A program made the position numbers and the translations under genes. Source: Oscillospiraceae bacterium (GTDB lineage: Bacteria > Bacillota > Clostridia > Oscillospirales > Acutalibacteraceae). Taken from it: a DNA stretch of 40,014 nucleotides. Positions within the stretch are counted from its first letter, which is position 1. Every line of letters begins with the position of its first letter. Below, piece after piece: positions 8,903 through 17,557 of the stretch. The DNA lies in the NCBI GenBank assembly GCA_031266365.1, contig JAISBE010000009.1:1-40014 (forward strand), in the 5' to 3' direction. The notes below the pieces were generated by a model. It made no database searches. It saw only the letters and a list, made by a program, of their open reading frames with translations, and was not told the DNA's origin.

Positions 8903-9427
8903 ATGAAAAAATATTTAGAAATCGGAAAAATTGTTGGGACTCATAACATTAAAGGTGAAGTTCGCGTTGTGCCATGGTGCGATGAGCCAGAATTTTTATG
9001 TGAATTTTCTGAATTATATTTTATCGATGATGAGAATAAGGTGAACCTCAAATTAAAGGTCGATTTTTCTCGTGTGCATAAATCTTTAGTATTGCTAAAG
9101 CTGCACGAAATAGATACTTTAGAACAAGCCAGACAATTAATAGGAAAGATATTGTATATATTCAAAAAAGATGTTAAACTAGAAAATGGAAGATATTTCA
9201 TCCAGGATATTATTGGCAGCACTGTTTATGATATCGACACAAAAAGAAATTATGGAAAAATCACGAAAGTATTAAAAACCGGAGCCAATGATATTTATGA
9301 GGTAACTTCAAAATCTGGCAAAAGTTATTTGATCCCTGTTGTAAGCACAGTGGTTATTGACGTTGATATTGAAAAAAAAGAAATATTAATACGCCCTATA
9401 GAAGGGATTTTTGAAAATGCGGATTGA
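8903..9427 (+). CDS. rimM: Ribosome maturation factor RimM
   Basis: Assists 30S head assembly, binding near S19. The N-terminal domain has KYLEIGKIVGTHNIKGEVRV, and the C-terminal PRC-barrel part includes DIIGSTVYD and SYLIPVVSTVVIDVDIEKK. I start at ATG 8903 (174 residues) because it matches the family N-terminus and has AAAAGAG upstream. An in-frame TTG at 8873 would add ten unlikely residues. The stop codon overlaps the trmD start, suggesting translational coupling. Confidence 0.93.
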   Translation: MKKYLEIGKIVGTHNIKGEVRVVPWCDEPEFLCEFSELYFIDDENKVNLKLKVDFSRVHKSLVLLKLHEIDTLEQARQLIGKILYIFKKDVKLENGRYFIQDIIGSTVYDIDTKRNYGKITKVLKTGANDIYEVTSKSGKSYLIPVVSTVVIDVDIEKKEILIRPIEGIFENAD

Positions 9428-10094
9428 TATTCTCACGCTCTTTCCTCAGCTATGTGAGACTTTTTTTAGCGAAAGTATTATCGGCAGGGCTAGAAAAAAA
9501 GGGTCTATTTCGATAAACTGTCACCAGATTAGAGACTATGCAAATGATAAGCATAACCGGGTCGACGATAAACCTTATGGAGGCGGCAAAGGGATGTTGA
9601 TGCTGGCCGAGCCGATTGCAGCTTGTTTTGAAGTGATTTGCGAAGCAATCGGCTGCCGACCCAGATTTATTTATATGTCACCAAAAGGGCAAGTTTTGAA
9701 CCATAAAAAGGTAACTGAGCTTGCGAAATTCGATAACTTAGCGATTCTGTGCGGGCATTATGAAGGCGTCGACGAAAGAATTTTAGAGGTATTCATAGAT
9801 GAACAGATCTCAATTGGGGATTATGTTGTCACTGGAGGTGAAATCCCGGCGATAATTTTAGTGGATGCTATAAGTCGCCTTACTCCAGGAGTCCTCTCCA
9901 ATGAAGAATGTTTTAATGAGGAAAGTCATTCCAACAAACTGCTGGAGTATCCCCAATATACTAAACCCGCAATTTGGAGAGGAAGTTCCGTTCCAGAAGT
10001 GCTTTTGAGCGGGCATCACGCGAATATAGCCGAGTGGAAACAGCAACAGTCTCTTATTGTCACTGAAAAATGCCGTCCAGATCTTATAAAATAA
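9417..10094 (+). CDS. trmD: tRNA (guanine-N1)-methyltransferase TrmD
   Basis: SAM-dependent SPOUT enzyme that methylates G37 of tRNAs and prevents frameshifting. The 225-residue protein begins MRIDILTLFPQ, the standard start. An in-frame TTG six bases earlier is less likely. Visible motifs are DDKPYGGGKGM, LCGHYEGVDERI and the trefoil-knot segment SIGDYVVTGGEIPA. It overlaps rimM by 11 bases, with GAAGGG as ribosome site. In many Firmicutes rplS (L19) follows; here ptsH follows after an 88-base gap. Confidence 0.96.
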   Translation: MRIDILTLFPQLCETFFSESIIGRARKKGSISINCHQIRDYANDKHNRVDDKPYGGGKGMLMLAEPIAACFEVICEAIGCRPRFIYMSPKGQVLNHKKVTELAKFDNLAILCGHYEGVDERILEVFIDEQISIGDYVVTGGEIPAIILVDAISRLTPGVLSNEECFNEESHSNKLLEYPQYTKPAIWRGSSVPEVLLSGHHANIAEWKQQQSLIVTEKCRPDLIK

Positions 10095-10182
10095 TTTCTC
10101 AAAAATAAAGATTAAAAGTTTAATTTTTTATATTTAAAGTTCAAAACGCTTTTAAATTTATTATCAAAGTAAGGGAGGGATA

Positions 10183-10455
10183 ATGATGTACGTTAAAGAT
10201 GTTCAGGTTAAAAATCAAGTCGGATTGCATGCTCGCCCCGCAACATTTTTCATAAAAAAGGCAAACGAGTTCAAATCTTCGATCTGGGTAGAGAAAGAAG
10301 AAAGAAGAGTTAATGCTAAAAGTCTTTTAGGCGTTCTTTCGCTTGGGATAATCGGTGGAACTCTAATTAAAATTATTGCGGACGGCAATGACGAAGATAC
10401 TGCAGTCGAAGCTTTAGTTAAGTTAGTTGAATCAGGGTTTACAGAAATAGAGTAG
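10183..10455 (+). CDS. ptsH: Phosphocarrier protein HPr
   Basis: Carries phosphate from enzyme I to PTS permeases, and in Firmicutes also acts in carbon catabolite control. The active-site segment GLHARPA places the phosphorylated histidine at 16 (15 if the second ATG is used), and AKSLLGVLSLGI gives the regulatory serine at 47 (46). The presence of His rather than Gln separates it from Crh. Length is 90 residues. AGGGAGGG precedes ATG-ATG. It stands alone between trmD and a strong terminator, without ptsI nearby. Confidence 0.93.
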   Translation: MMYVKDVQVKNQVGLHARPATFFIKKANEFKSSIWVEKEERRVNAKSLLGVLSLGIIGGTLIKIIADGNDEDTAVEALVKLVESGFTEIE

Positions 10456-10477
10456 ACAGTTAACATTTTGTAAGCAC

Positions 10478-10506
10478 AAAAACACCGCATTGTAAGCGGT
10501 GTTTTT
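10478..10506 (+). terminator. Rho-independent terminator after ptsH
   Basis: AAAAACACCGC pairs perfectly with GCGGTGTTTTT around the loop ATTGTAA, and the right arm runs into a T-rich tail. It closes the transcription unit that began at 6336. Confidence 0.92.
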
Positions 10507-10552
10507 AATTTTTAGGTAACCATAGATTTGTCATGCCTTTTTTGCATTGGAG

Positions 10553-10582
10553 TTGATAGTTTAGCTTGGATTTGTTTATAAT
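10553..10582 (+). promoter_or_regulatory. Sigma-A type promoter of uvrC
   Basis: TTGATA at 10553-10558, an 18-base spacer and TATAAT at 10577-10582. It lies between the ptsH terminator and the uvrC start at 10655. Confidence 0.75.
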
Positions 10583-10654
10583 ATATATAGATGTTTTTCA
10601 GAAATACCAACTCGGTTAAAAGTGTTTCATAATGCTTCTTATGGAGGGATTTTT

Positions 10655-12511
10655 GTGGATAAACGTATTGCTGAACTGCGTGATAAATGTAAAACGCTTC
10701 CAATGAGTCCTGGAGTATACATTATGAAAGAGCTTTCTGGAAAAGTTATTTATATCGGAAAAGCAAAATTTTTGAAAGATAGAGTCAGCAGCTATTTTGG
10801 ATCAGACCGCAATCAGCAAAATAAAGTGAAAAAAATGGTATCTCATATACAAGATTTTTCTTATATTTTAACCGATAGCGAATTCGAAGCTTTGGTTTTA
10901 GAATGTAGCTTGATAAAACAGTATCAGCCTAAATATAATATCATGTTAAAAGATGATAAGGGCTATAATTATATCAAAATAACAAATGAACCTTGGCCTA
11001 GAATTTTTCAAGCAAAACATGTTTTTGAAGATGGCGCCACATATCTAGGACCGTATACCAGTTCGCATATTGTCAAACAATCGATTGATGAAGTGTGTAA
11101 AATTTTTAAATTTCCCCGCTGCAATAAGCAATTTTTTGGAAAATCAACCCTTAAAGGGCATTTAAAATCAGCTCAAAACAGGCCTTGTTTGAATTATCAC
11201 ATAAACCAATGCTCAGCTCCCTGTTCTGGTAAGATCAGCAGAGAAGCATATTTGGAGTCTTTAAGCGAAGCCATAAATTTTTTGAAAGGTGATAAAGCTT
11301 CGTCTATTAAAGAGCTGGCAAATAAAATGAAACAATGCGCAGAAAATTTAGATTTTGAGCGTGCAGCTGGTTTCAGAGATAAGATAAGGGCAATTGAGCG
11401 TATTAAAGAGAGACAAAAAGTTGTCGCAACAAAATTTAAAGATCAAGATATCATCGCTCTGGCTAGACAAGAAGATATGACTTGTTTTGAGGTTTTTAGG
11501 TTCTCAGACAGCAATTTTTGCGATAGAGAAACGTTCTTTTTTAATCATGTTGAAGAAATAAATATCGCTCGCTCGGAATTTATACAGCAATATTACTTGC
11601 TAAAAAAGGATATTCCGGCTCAAATTTCTGTTGATGGAGATGTGGAGAGCGTGGAGATTCTTTGTGAATGGCTTTCTAATAAAGCCGGGAAAAAGATAAA
11701 AGTTAAAGTGCCTCAACGAGGAGAAGAGGTTAAAATTGTAAGAATGTGCCAAAATAATGCACAAGAGAGTTTAGTTCAAAGGTTTAGTCAGCTAAACAAA
11801 AACAATATTAATTTAAAAAGCTTGCAAGATTTACTAAATCTGGATAAAATCCCTAATTACATAGAGGCATATGACATCTCAAACCTGCGGGCGGAAAACA
11901 ATGTTGGAGGTATGGTTGTTTTCGAAAATGGAGAGCCGCTGAGATCTGCATATAAAAAATTTAAAATTAACAGTATAGCCAACCAAAACGATTACGGTTC
12001 CATGTGTGAAATGATAGATAGACGCTTTAATGAGTATGAAAAACAAGAAGAGAATGCTGGGTTTGGGAAATTACCAGATTTAATTCTACTGGATGGGGGA
12101 AGAGGGCACGTCAGAATAGTGAAAAGTTTACTGAAGTTCCGAGGGTATGGCTCAATCCCAGTTTATGGAATGGTTAAAGACATAAAACACAAGACCAATG
12201 CTATGGCAACAGATGCAAAAAAAATTCCAATAAAATCAAACCGAATTTTCAATTTTATCTCTCTAATGCAGAATGAAGTGCATCGCTTTGCTATAGGTTA
12301 TCACAGAAGCATGAGAAAAAAGAAAATATCTAGCGTGTTGTTATCGATACCAGGTGTGGGGCAAAGGCGCGCAAAATTCCTCCTTGAGTTTTTTAAATCG
12401 GTCGATAATATCAAAAACGCGGCACCATACGAACTTAAACTAGCACCTGGATTAACAAAATCGGTGGCACAAGCTGTTTATAACCACTTTCACTTAGAAA
12501 AGAAATTATAG
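10655..12511 (+). CDS. uvrC: Excinuclease ABC subunit C
   Basis: Nuclease that makes both incisions in nucleotide excision repair with UvrA and UvrB. The domain order is intact: GIY-YIG nuclease (SPGVYIMKELSGKVIYIGKA near the N-terminus), a cysteine-containing segment, a UVR motif (ENLDFERAAGFRDKIRAIE), the RNase-H-like nuclease with LILLDGGRGHV, and C-terminal helix-hairpin-helix motifs (LSIPGVGQRRAKFLLE, LAPGLTKSVAQAVYNHF). I start at GTG 10655 (618 residues) with GGAGGG 6 bases upstream. An ATG 33 bases earlier would add residues not expected in the family. rplI follows after 31 bases. Confidence 0.96.
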   Translation: MDKRIAELRDKCKTLPMSPGVYIMKELSGKVIYIGKAKFLKDRVSSYFGSDRNQQNKVKKMVSHIQDFSYILTDSEFEALVLECSLIKQYQPKYNIMLKDDKGYNYIKITNEPWPRIFQAKHVFEDGATYLGPYTSSHIVKQSIDEVCKIFKFPRCNKQFFGKSTLKGHLKSAQNRPCLNYHINQCSAPCSGKISREAYLESLSEAINFLKGDKASSIKELANKMKQCAENLDFERAAGFRDKIRAIERIKERQKVVATKFKDQDIIALARQEDMTCFEVFRFSDSNFCDRETFFFNHVEEINIARSEFIQQYYLLKKDIPAQISVDGDVESVEILCEWLSNKAGKKIKVKVPQRGEEVKIVRMCQNNAQESLVQRFSQLNKNNINLKSLQDLLNLDKIPNYIEAYDISNLRAENNVGGMVVFENGEPLRSAYKKFKINSIANQNDYGSMCEMIDRRFNEYEKQEENAGFGKLPDLILLDGGRGHVRIVKSLLKFRGYGSIPVYGMVKDIKHKTNAMATDAKKIPIKSNRIFNFISLMQNEVHRFAIGYHRSMRKKKISSVLLSIPGVGQRRAKFLLEFFKSVDNIKNAAPYELKLAPGLTKSVAQAVYNHFHLEKKL

Positions 12512-12542
12512 TCAAATAAAATTAAAATCAGGAGGAAAATTC

Positions 12543-12998
12543 ATGAAAGTTATACTTTTAGAAGATATAAAGGGCACGGGGGCAAAAGGGCAGCTTTTGG
12601 AGGTTTCCGCTGGGTATGCGAGAAATTTTTTGTTGCCGAGAAAAATGGCCAAAGAGGCCACAGCTGGCGCGATAAACGATCTCAAAGTCGCACAGGCTTC
12701 AAAACAACATAAACTGGAACAAGAAATTTTAAAGGCGAAGGAAATAGCCAAAAAATTAAAAAATAAAACCTTAACATTTCATGCCAAGGCAGGAAAAGCA
12801 GGAAAGCTTTTTGGGTCCATAACAACGAAAGAAATAGCAGAAGAATTAAAAAAAGCTTTTGCGATTTCTGTTGATAAAAGGAAAATTTTTGTAAATGAAG
12901 ATATAAAGGCATTCGGAACATATGAATGTGAAGTTAAGCTTCCGAGTGGGATTTCTGCAAAAGTTCATGTAACTGTTAATGAAGAACTAAATGCTTAA
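12543..12998 (+). CDS. rplI: 50S ribosomal protein L9
   Basis: Large-subunit protein at the base of the L1 stalk. The 151-residue protein shows the L9 signature GTGAKGQLLEVSAGYARNFL, then a long charged helix and a C-terminal domain with GKLFGSITTKEIAEELKK. The start has AGGAGG at ideal spacing. rplI and dnaB are adjacent in many Firmicutes; the phosphodiesterase gene often found upstream is replaced by uvrC here. Confidence 0.97.
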   Translation: MKVILLEDIKGTGAKGQLLEVSAGYARNFLLPRKMAKEATAGAINDLKVAQASKQHKLEQEILKAKEIAKKLKNKTLTFHAKAGKAGKLFGSITTKEIAEELKKAFAISVDKRKIFVNEDIKAFGTYECEVKLPSGISAKVHVTVNEELNA

Positions 12999-13066
12999 AT
13001 TTTAGTAAAATTATCTTAAAAAATTAGCATAAATAGGTAAATAAGTTTAATAATAGGTGGATATTT

Positions 13067-14428
13067 ATGGATATTGCTAGCGATTCTGTTTATTCAAACC
13101 CTTCATTTCCGTTTAGCGCTGAGGCGGAGCAATCTGTTTTAGGGGCAGTTTTAATAGATGCAAACTGCCTAGATTATGTGGCGGAAATTTTGCCGAGATC
13201 AGAATATTTTTATCTTGCAAATCATAAAGTGATATATGAAACCATGCTCGATATGTTCACTGCGGGCAAACCGATAGACTTCGTAACAGTCCTTGAGCGG
13301 CTAAAACTAGACGAAGCTTTTGATGAAGCGAGCGGCAAAACTTATTTGTTGCAGTTATCTCAAATCGTTCCGTCGATCTCTCATGCTGAAGTTTATGCAA
13401 AAATAATCAGAGATAAATACGATATACGCAAGTTAATTTTAACAGCGCGTGAAATTATAGAAGATGCAACTGAAGGGGCGGTACCTGCGAATATCCTTCT
13501 CGATGCCGCAGAACAAAAGATTTTTGATATAAGACGTGGAAAAAATATGCAGGGATTGCAAAAAATCAACGAAGTAATTATCGAAACTTTTGATAGATTA
13601 GATATGCTGAATTCCCCGGACGGCGATAAATATCGTGCTATATCGACTGGACTTTCCAATCTCGATCAAATAATCACGGGACTTAATCGCTCTGATCTCA
13701 TTTTGCTCGCCGCAAGACCGGGTATGGGAAAAACGAGCTTCGCTTTGAATATAACAAGGCACGTTGCTGTTAGAGAAAGTAAAAAGGTCGCGTTTTTTTC
13801 TTTTGAAATGACCAAAGAACAGTTAGTTTCCAGAATGCTTGCCACAGAAGCTATGCTCAATGGTACAAAACTTAAAACTGGAAAATTAGATGAAGAAGAA
13901 TGGCTCAAGCTCATAGAGGCAGGGGATATCCTATCAAAATCTTCAATCTACCTAGACGACACTCCCGGATTAACTGTCCCTGAGATAAAGGCTAAGCTTC
14001 GCCGGTTAAAAGACGTCGACTTAGTGGTTATCGATTATTTACAGTTGATGTCTGGAATAAGAAAAACCGATAATCGAGTTCAAGAAATTTCTGAGATCAC
14101 AAGGAATTTAAAAATTATGGCAAAGGAGATTAATGTTCCAGTAATGACGCTATCTCAGCTCTCCCGTGCAAGCGAACAGCGGGCCGATCACAGGCCATTG
14201 CTATCGGATTTACGAGACTCGGGGTCAATCGAACAGGATGCTGATATTGTTATGTTTCTTTATAGGCAAGATTATTATGGAGATTTCGACCCAGAAAGCG
14301 AAGACAAAAATAGCGGAGAGTGTATTATAGCGAAAAATAGGCACGGAGAGGCAAGAAGCGTGCCGCTGCACTGGCAGGGCGAATATATGCGTTTTACAGC
14401 GCAGCTACAGGAGCCTTACGACGAATAG
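13067..14428 (+). CDS. dnaB: Replicative DNA helicase DnaB
   Basis: Hexameric 5'-3' helicase at the replication fork. The 453-residue protein has the N-terminal collar (about 1-110), a linker, and a RecA-like motor with Walker A ARPGMGKT at 216-223, FSFEM at 244-248, Walker B VVIDYLQLM at 320-328 and LSQLSR in motif H4. There is no intein. AGGTGG precedes ATG. It is the last housekeeping gene before the island and is convergent with the first island gene, 107 bases away, with no clear terminator between. Confidence 0.97.
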   Translation: MDIASDSVYSNPSFPFSAEAEQSVLGAVLIDANCLDYVAEILPRSEYFYLANHKVIYETMLDMFTAGKPIDFVTVLERLKLDEAFDEASGKTYLLQLSQIVPSISHAEVYAKIIRDKYDIRKLILTAREIIEDATEGAVPANILLDAAEQKIFDIRRGKNMQGLQKINEVIIETFDRLDMLNSPDGDKYRAISTGLSNLDQIITGLNRSDLILLAARPGMGKTSFALNITRHVAVRESKKVAFFSFEMTKEQLVSRMLATEAMLNGTKLKTGKLDEEEWLKLIEAGDILSKSSIYLDDTPGLTVPEIKAKLRRLKDVDLVVIDYLQLMSGIRKTDNRVQEISEITRNLKIMAKEINVPVMTLSQLSRASEQRADHRPLLSDLRDSGSIEQDADIVMFLYRQDYYGDFDPESEDKNSGECIIAKNRHGEARSVPLHWQGEYMRFTAQLQEPYDE

Positions 14429-14535
14429 CGGATTATTTCTATTATTGCCGATTTAGCCTGAAGCGCAAAGAAATTTATTTCCTTACTTTTTCAAAAATAC
14501 TAATTCAAAAACATTAACTTTGAAATTTTTATCAC

Positions 14536-15084
14536 CTATCGATCCGGATATGTCCAGGTGTATGGTTCGTCTGTTACGTCTTCTAGGCGATCAAAATCGA
14601 TGCGCCTTGTGCGTTGGCGATACCCTCCCGTGCCCATGTAGAGTTCTTGGTCGGTCGAACAAGTGAATATTGTCACAACGCATTCAAGTTGTGCACCCAG
14701 TCCCGAGTCTATCAGGTCAAGGTGTACATGTCCGCCGGCAGCACGCTCTCCTTCTCTGCTGATCAGATACAGCGTTCCATGATCTCTGTCATTGCGTATC
14801 GTGCCATCGGTGTCTTTGGTGTCTTCGATCACTATGGTGTTAACACTATGTGTGTTTTCTGGCCGCAATTTCCAGGCAAATCGTATCACGGTAAAGTGCG
14901 TCGGATCCAACCCCGCGGGCGTGCCGCGTACGTGCAGATGAATATTTTCCGGCTTGAGCAGGTAAGCCAGTATTTCGAAGTGCTTGTCGACACCCTTAGC
15001 GGTCATTGACGGTAAAGTAGCAGTGGCTAAGCTGGCCGCAAAAGTTAAAGACATAAGCTTTTTAATGCAATCCGTAAATTTCAT
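14536..15084 (-). CDS. Island secreted protein 1 (CSTxQ group)
   Basis: Unknown function. Of 182 residues the first ~29 form a Sec signal peptide (MKFTDCIKKLMSLTFAASLA) close to, but longer than, the island standard. The mature part has ECVVTIFTCSTDQ at about 134-146, the hallmark of one island group, followed by a Gly/Tyr/Arg-rich stretch. No anchor is seen. The ribosome site AAGGGAAG and the bases around ATG match the island pattern, but the promoter/hairpin leader is absent. Its upstream DNA (15085-15332) is different and no consensus promoter was found there. This makes it the outlier at the island edge. Confidence 0.83.
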   Translation of the reverse strand: MKFTDCIKKLMSLTFAASLATATLPSMTAKGVDKHFEILAYLLKPENIHLHVRGTPAGLDPTHFTVIRFAWKLRPENTHSVNTIVIEDTKDTDGTIRNDRDHGTLYLISREGERAAGGHVHLDLIDSGLGAQLECVVTIFTCSTDQELYMGTGGYRQRTRRIDFDRLEDVTDEPYTWTYPDR

Positions 15085-15332
15085 GAAATTTACTTCCCTT
15101 CTTTTTTAAAAATTTGGAAATGAGGGTTCATAAAAGAGAGAATTGGCTTTCATATACAGTGATCTCAACTGATACCAATAGGTTATATATGAGCTCGATT
15201 GCACAAGTATAGCCAAATACAAAAGCAAAGTTGAAAAACCATGGCCAAACTGGTTGAATGCTATAATTATCCAATCGTATTTTTGATATTCAAAAAATAA
15301 AATCAAACTTCACTCAACATTTCGCTTAATAA

Positions 15333-15363
15333 AAAGATGGCACCTCTTTTACGAGGCACCAGC
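15333..15363 (-). terminator. Probable terminator after the amidase
   Basis: On the minus strand GGTGCCTC-GTAAAA-GAGGTGCC forms a stem with an internal mismatch (CCTC:GAGG plus GG:CC), followed by ATCTTTTT. It lies 23 bases after the amidase stop. Confidence 0.55.
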
Positions 15364-15385
15364 TTTTAGTTTTTAATTATTGTTC

Positions 15386-16262
15386 CTAAAATTCATCATC
15401 TAATTGTGCTGGATCTCCGCGTTCCAAAAATTCATCAACTACTCGTGCTGGATCTTCGTGTTCCACAATTTCATCAACTACTTGTACTGGATCTCCACCT
15501 GCTAGCGGTCCATAATTAAATGCAACATTTTCGCCTGCTAGCCCTCTTTCTACCAAATTCCGGAACACGTCCATGGTAACTCCATGTAAGCTCCACCAAT
15601 GAGTGGGATCGCTATGATTAGACGCGATACCTTGCTGATACCCCTCCGCGTGGCTCAGAATATTCGCCGGAGTTATATCATATTTGATACATAAATAGAT
15701 ACATAGTCTAACACCATTCCTTAATGCAGCGTTGAAATAGGCATGATTCCCCGGATCCTGAGGAACATAGTCGCCCTTGACACTGTAGTCCTCGTTATAT
15801 CTCATAGTGTGCGCCTCGCACATCTTGCTGGAAAAGTACGTGCTATTCGCAGGGCCACCAGCATGCCATGTTCGTCTGTCCTCATACAGAACGCGTTTTA
15901 TTCTGTAAGCGTCGTAAATGAAATGGACCCCCCACGTCTCGCCCCGTGGGAACATTCCATTGATCCCGTAACTCTTGCGGCGTCACCCCTGGCATAGCTG
16001 TTGAGTGCATCATTATACCTGCTGGTATGAGCAGCCCAGTGCGATTGCTGTACTCGATGTCAGTCTCACCGGGTAGCCGTGCTCGACCTACACGCGCCAA
16101 TTTTGGATGCTCTTCAAGATGATTTGGGTTGTGTATCATAATGTCATCTTCAACTTCGTCGTCGTATAACAGTGGACATAGCCTCAGAACTGCACCACAA
16201 TTCACGGCCAGCATTCCTACGGAAAGAAAAATCGCTAAAGTTTTGGTAAATAATTTCAACAT
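15386..16262 (-). pseudogene. Exported N-acetylmuramoyl-L-alanine amidase, reading frame broken at a G6 run
   Basis: Peptidoglycan amidase of the amidase_2/PGRP type. Frame one runs from ATG 16262 (AAAGGAG upstream): hydrophobic leader MLKLFTKTLAIFLSVGMLAV, an acidic linker, then GIMMHSTAMPGVTPQELRDQWN with the first predicted zinc histidine near residue 86. The family continues as VHFIYDAY, HAGG and SHAEGYQQGIASNHSDPTHWW, but these lie in another frame from about 15930 to 15386. The shift falls at six C on the plus strand (15928-15933). With five G the reading becomes RDVGVHFIYDA and gives one 291-residue protein. The C-terminus carries imperfect 13-residue repeats (DPxxVVDEFLERG type). It could be a recent pseudogene, a phase-variable gene, a slippage-decoded gene or a sequencing error. 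Confidence 0.8.
15394..15506 (-). repeat. 39-bp tandem repeats in the amidase tail
   Basis: Almost three units of a 39-bp repeat encode DPVQVVDEIVEHE, DPARVVDEFLERG and DPAQLDDEF. The units keep frame and acidic character and follow the catalytic domain directly. They may form a short flexible or binding tail. Confidence 0.75.
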
Positions 16263-16430
16263 AATTTTTATAACTCCTTTTTTAAATATGATTTTAACAG
16301 CTTCAATTTTTTTGCCAAGCTTAACCATTTATAATTAAACGTATGGCAAAACCTTATGGCATTGTAATTCCTCCTCACTATAATTTATGTGTAGCCTTCT
16401 GCAGCAGCTACCGCTTCTGGGGGTGTGAAT

Positions 16431-16508
16431 ATCGCTGAGCACGCGTACCTTATTGGCAGCATAAACGACCTTGAAATTAATTTTATCATAGATATAAATA
16501 TTTGTCAA
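16431..16508 (-). promoter_or_regulatory. Promoter with truncated cassette leader, upstream of the amidase
   Basis: TTGACA (16503-16508), a 17-base spacer and TAAAAT (16480-16485) match the island promoter. The leader hairpin is cut: the promoter-proximal arm and loop remain (16431-16472), but the other arm and the signal-peptide start are replaced by unrelated DNA. The amidase start is about 210 bases downstream with nothing coding between, so this probably drives the amidase. A strong GAGGAGG with ATG-CCA-TAA at 16355-16375 lies in the leader. Confidence 0.75.
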
Positions 16509-16530
16509 GCAGTTATTACATATTATTTCC

Positions 16531-16591
16531 AAAAAAATGCAAATTAAATTGCCCAAACCAGGCACACGGTAACCAGGGCAGTTGTTTGGGC
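16531..16591 (-). terminator. Cassette terminator-like hairpin
   Basis: GCCCAAA (16551-16557) and TTTGGGC (16585-16591) form the stem. On the minus strand it is followed by T-rich DNA ending in seven T. It ends the transcript of the gene at 16706-17281. Confidence 0.65.
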
Positions 16592-16700
16592 TAAGCCTTT
16601 ATTCAAAGAGTACACAACACTAGGCTAGAGGAGAAGGTTGAGAATAAATTTTCATCTCGCCGTTCCAAACTCGCTGCCATCCAGTGTGTGTTCGACCGCA
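16592..16700 (-). repeat. Conserved cassette 3' block, diverged copy
   Basis: The block after the stop codon contains CCTTTATTCAAAGAGTA, a motif like ACAACACTAGGCTAGAG and GAATAAATTTTCATCT. It is also found at 19804, 20954, 22848 and 28261, mostly behind CSTxQ-group genes. This is the most diverged copy. Confidence 0.7.
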
Positions 16701-16705
16701 GAACA

Positions 16706-17281
16706 TTAATCTGTTATAGCGCCGAAGCGGTAAGTCTGTACGAGCGGTTTCTTCGCCGAATCTTGGGGCTCCCTGTTAACGATCGGCAATATGTCCCCGT
16801 TATAATGTTCTATTTCCCGTGTGCTGCAACGCCTTACCTCGACCCGTAATATAACCGGAAGCTGCGGGCCATACGGGCTCGGCATAGCTGTTATGTCTGC
16901 TTCCAGTTTTTCGTCCGTATGCCCGTAGGAAATCATGGTACGCGTTCCCATTTTCGACAGGTTGTCGAAGCATGTCAAGCGCCGTTTGTAGTCGCCAGTC
17001 GCGGTGGTTACTCGTACTATCGGAGCCCAAGTGTATCTAGGCAGTGCCTCGTCAGTTTCGTACTCCGCGGTGACATGCAAGCACCAGAACACGTAATCTC
17101 GCCCCGTGTCCGCGCCGGTGACATGAACTGTCCCTCCATTATGTGTTGTATTGGTGACTACCGCCGATCTGGCCGTTCCTGACCAGTCTACCGGTCCTCC
17201 CTCGGCGTTGATAAAAGTAGCACTGGCAGCCAAACCGGCTGCAAAAACAAGCGACATAAGCTTTTTAGCGGAAAATTTCAT
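16706..17281 (-). CDS. Island secreted protein 2 (CSTxQ group)
   Basis: Unknown function; 191 residues. The signal peptide MKFSAKKLMSLVFAAGLAAS probably ends at INA (26). Mature landmarks shared with the genes at 21077, 22968 and 28375 are an FW near 64-65 followed by a hydrophobic strand, (V/I)RVTT near 93, VILRVEVRRCSTRE with the cysteine at 152, then PIVNREPQD. Alternating hydrophobic stretches suggest a beta-rich fold. Cysteines other than C152 vary. The start has GAAAGGAAG. It is a single-gene cassette with its own leader and terminator, and its codons are much richer in G and C than those of flanking housekeeping genes. Confidence 0.87.
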   Translation of the reverse strand: MKFSAKKLMSLVFAAGLAASATFINAEGGPVDWSGTARSAVVTNTTHNGGTVHVTGADTGRDYVFWCLHVTAEYETDEALPRYTWAPIVRVTTATGDYKRRLTCFDNLSKMGTRTMISYGHTDEKLEADITAMPSPYGPQLPVILRVEVRRCSTREIEHYNGDILPIVNREPQDSAKKPLVQTYRFGAITD

Positions 17282-17324
17282 AAAATTTACTTCCTTTCGT
17301 TATAAAATATAAATTTAAAATTTT

Positions 17325-17414
17325 GATCGTTTAAGCATTGCCAAGCACGCGTACCTCATTGGGAGCATAAACGATCTTGAAAATTATTTTATCATAGATA
17401 TAACTATATGTCAA
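17325..17414 (-). promoter_or_regulatory. Cassette promoter and hairpin leader
   Basis: TTGACA 17409-17414, 17-base spacer, TAAAAT 17386-17391. The leader 17325-17376 has outer arms GATCGTTTA/TAAACGATC and an inner CCAA/TTGG stem. It drives the gene at 16706-17281. Confidence 0.88.
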
Positions 17415-17429
17415 TATGTATTATCTCCT

Positions 17430-17497
17430 AAAAATGCAAATTAAAATGCCCAAACCGGCTCACGGCACGTACCGTGCGCCTCGCTGCAGGTTTGAGC
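17430..17497 (-). terminator. Cassette terminator-like hairpin
   Basis: Outer arms GCCCAAACC/GGTTTGAGC (17448-17456, 17489-17497) enclose CACGG/CCGTG. T-rich DNA follows on the minus strand. It lies downstream of the fragment at 17558-17772. Confidence 0.65.
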
Positions 17498-17557
17498 AAT
17501 GTGTTGCAAACCAAACAATAGGAGCGCGGTTGAGCGACCTTATAGTTCGGTGGATTT

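Noticed and set aside
15106..15306. Minus-strand TTG-start frame with hydrophobic stretch upstream of island gene 1.
   Set aside because: No ribosome site, no homology that I recognise and very AT-rich composition; chance frame.
16335..16565. Minus-strand frame of 76 codons between the amidase and the gene at 16706.
   Set aside because: It begins upstream of the promoter TTGACA and crosses promoter and leader, so it cannot be a translated unit of that transcript.
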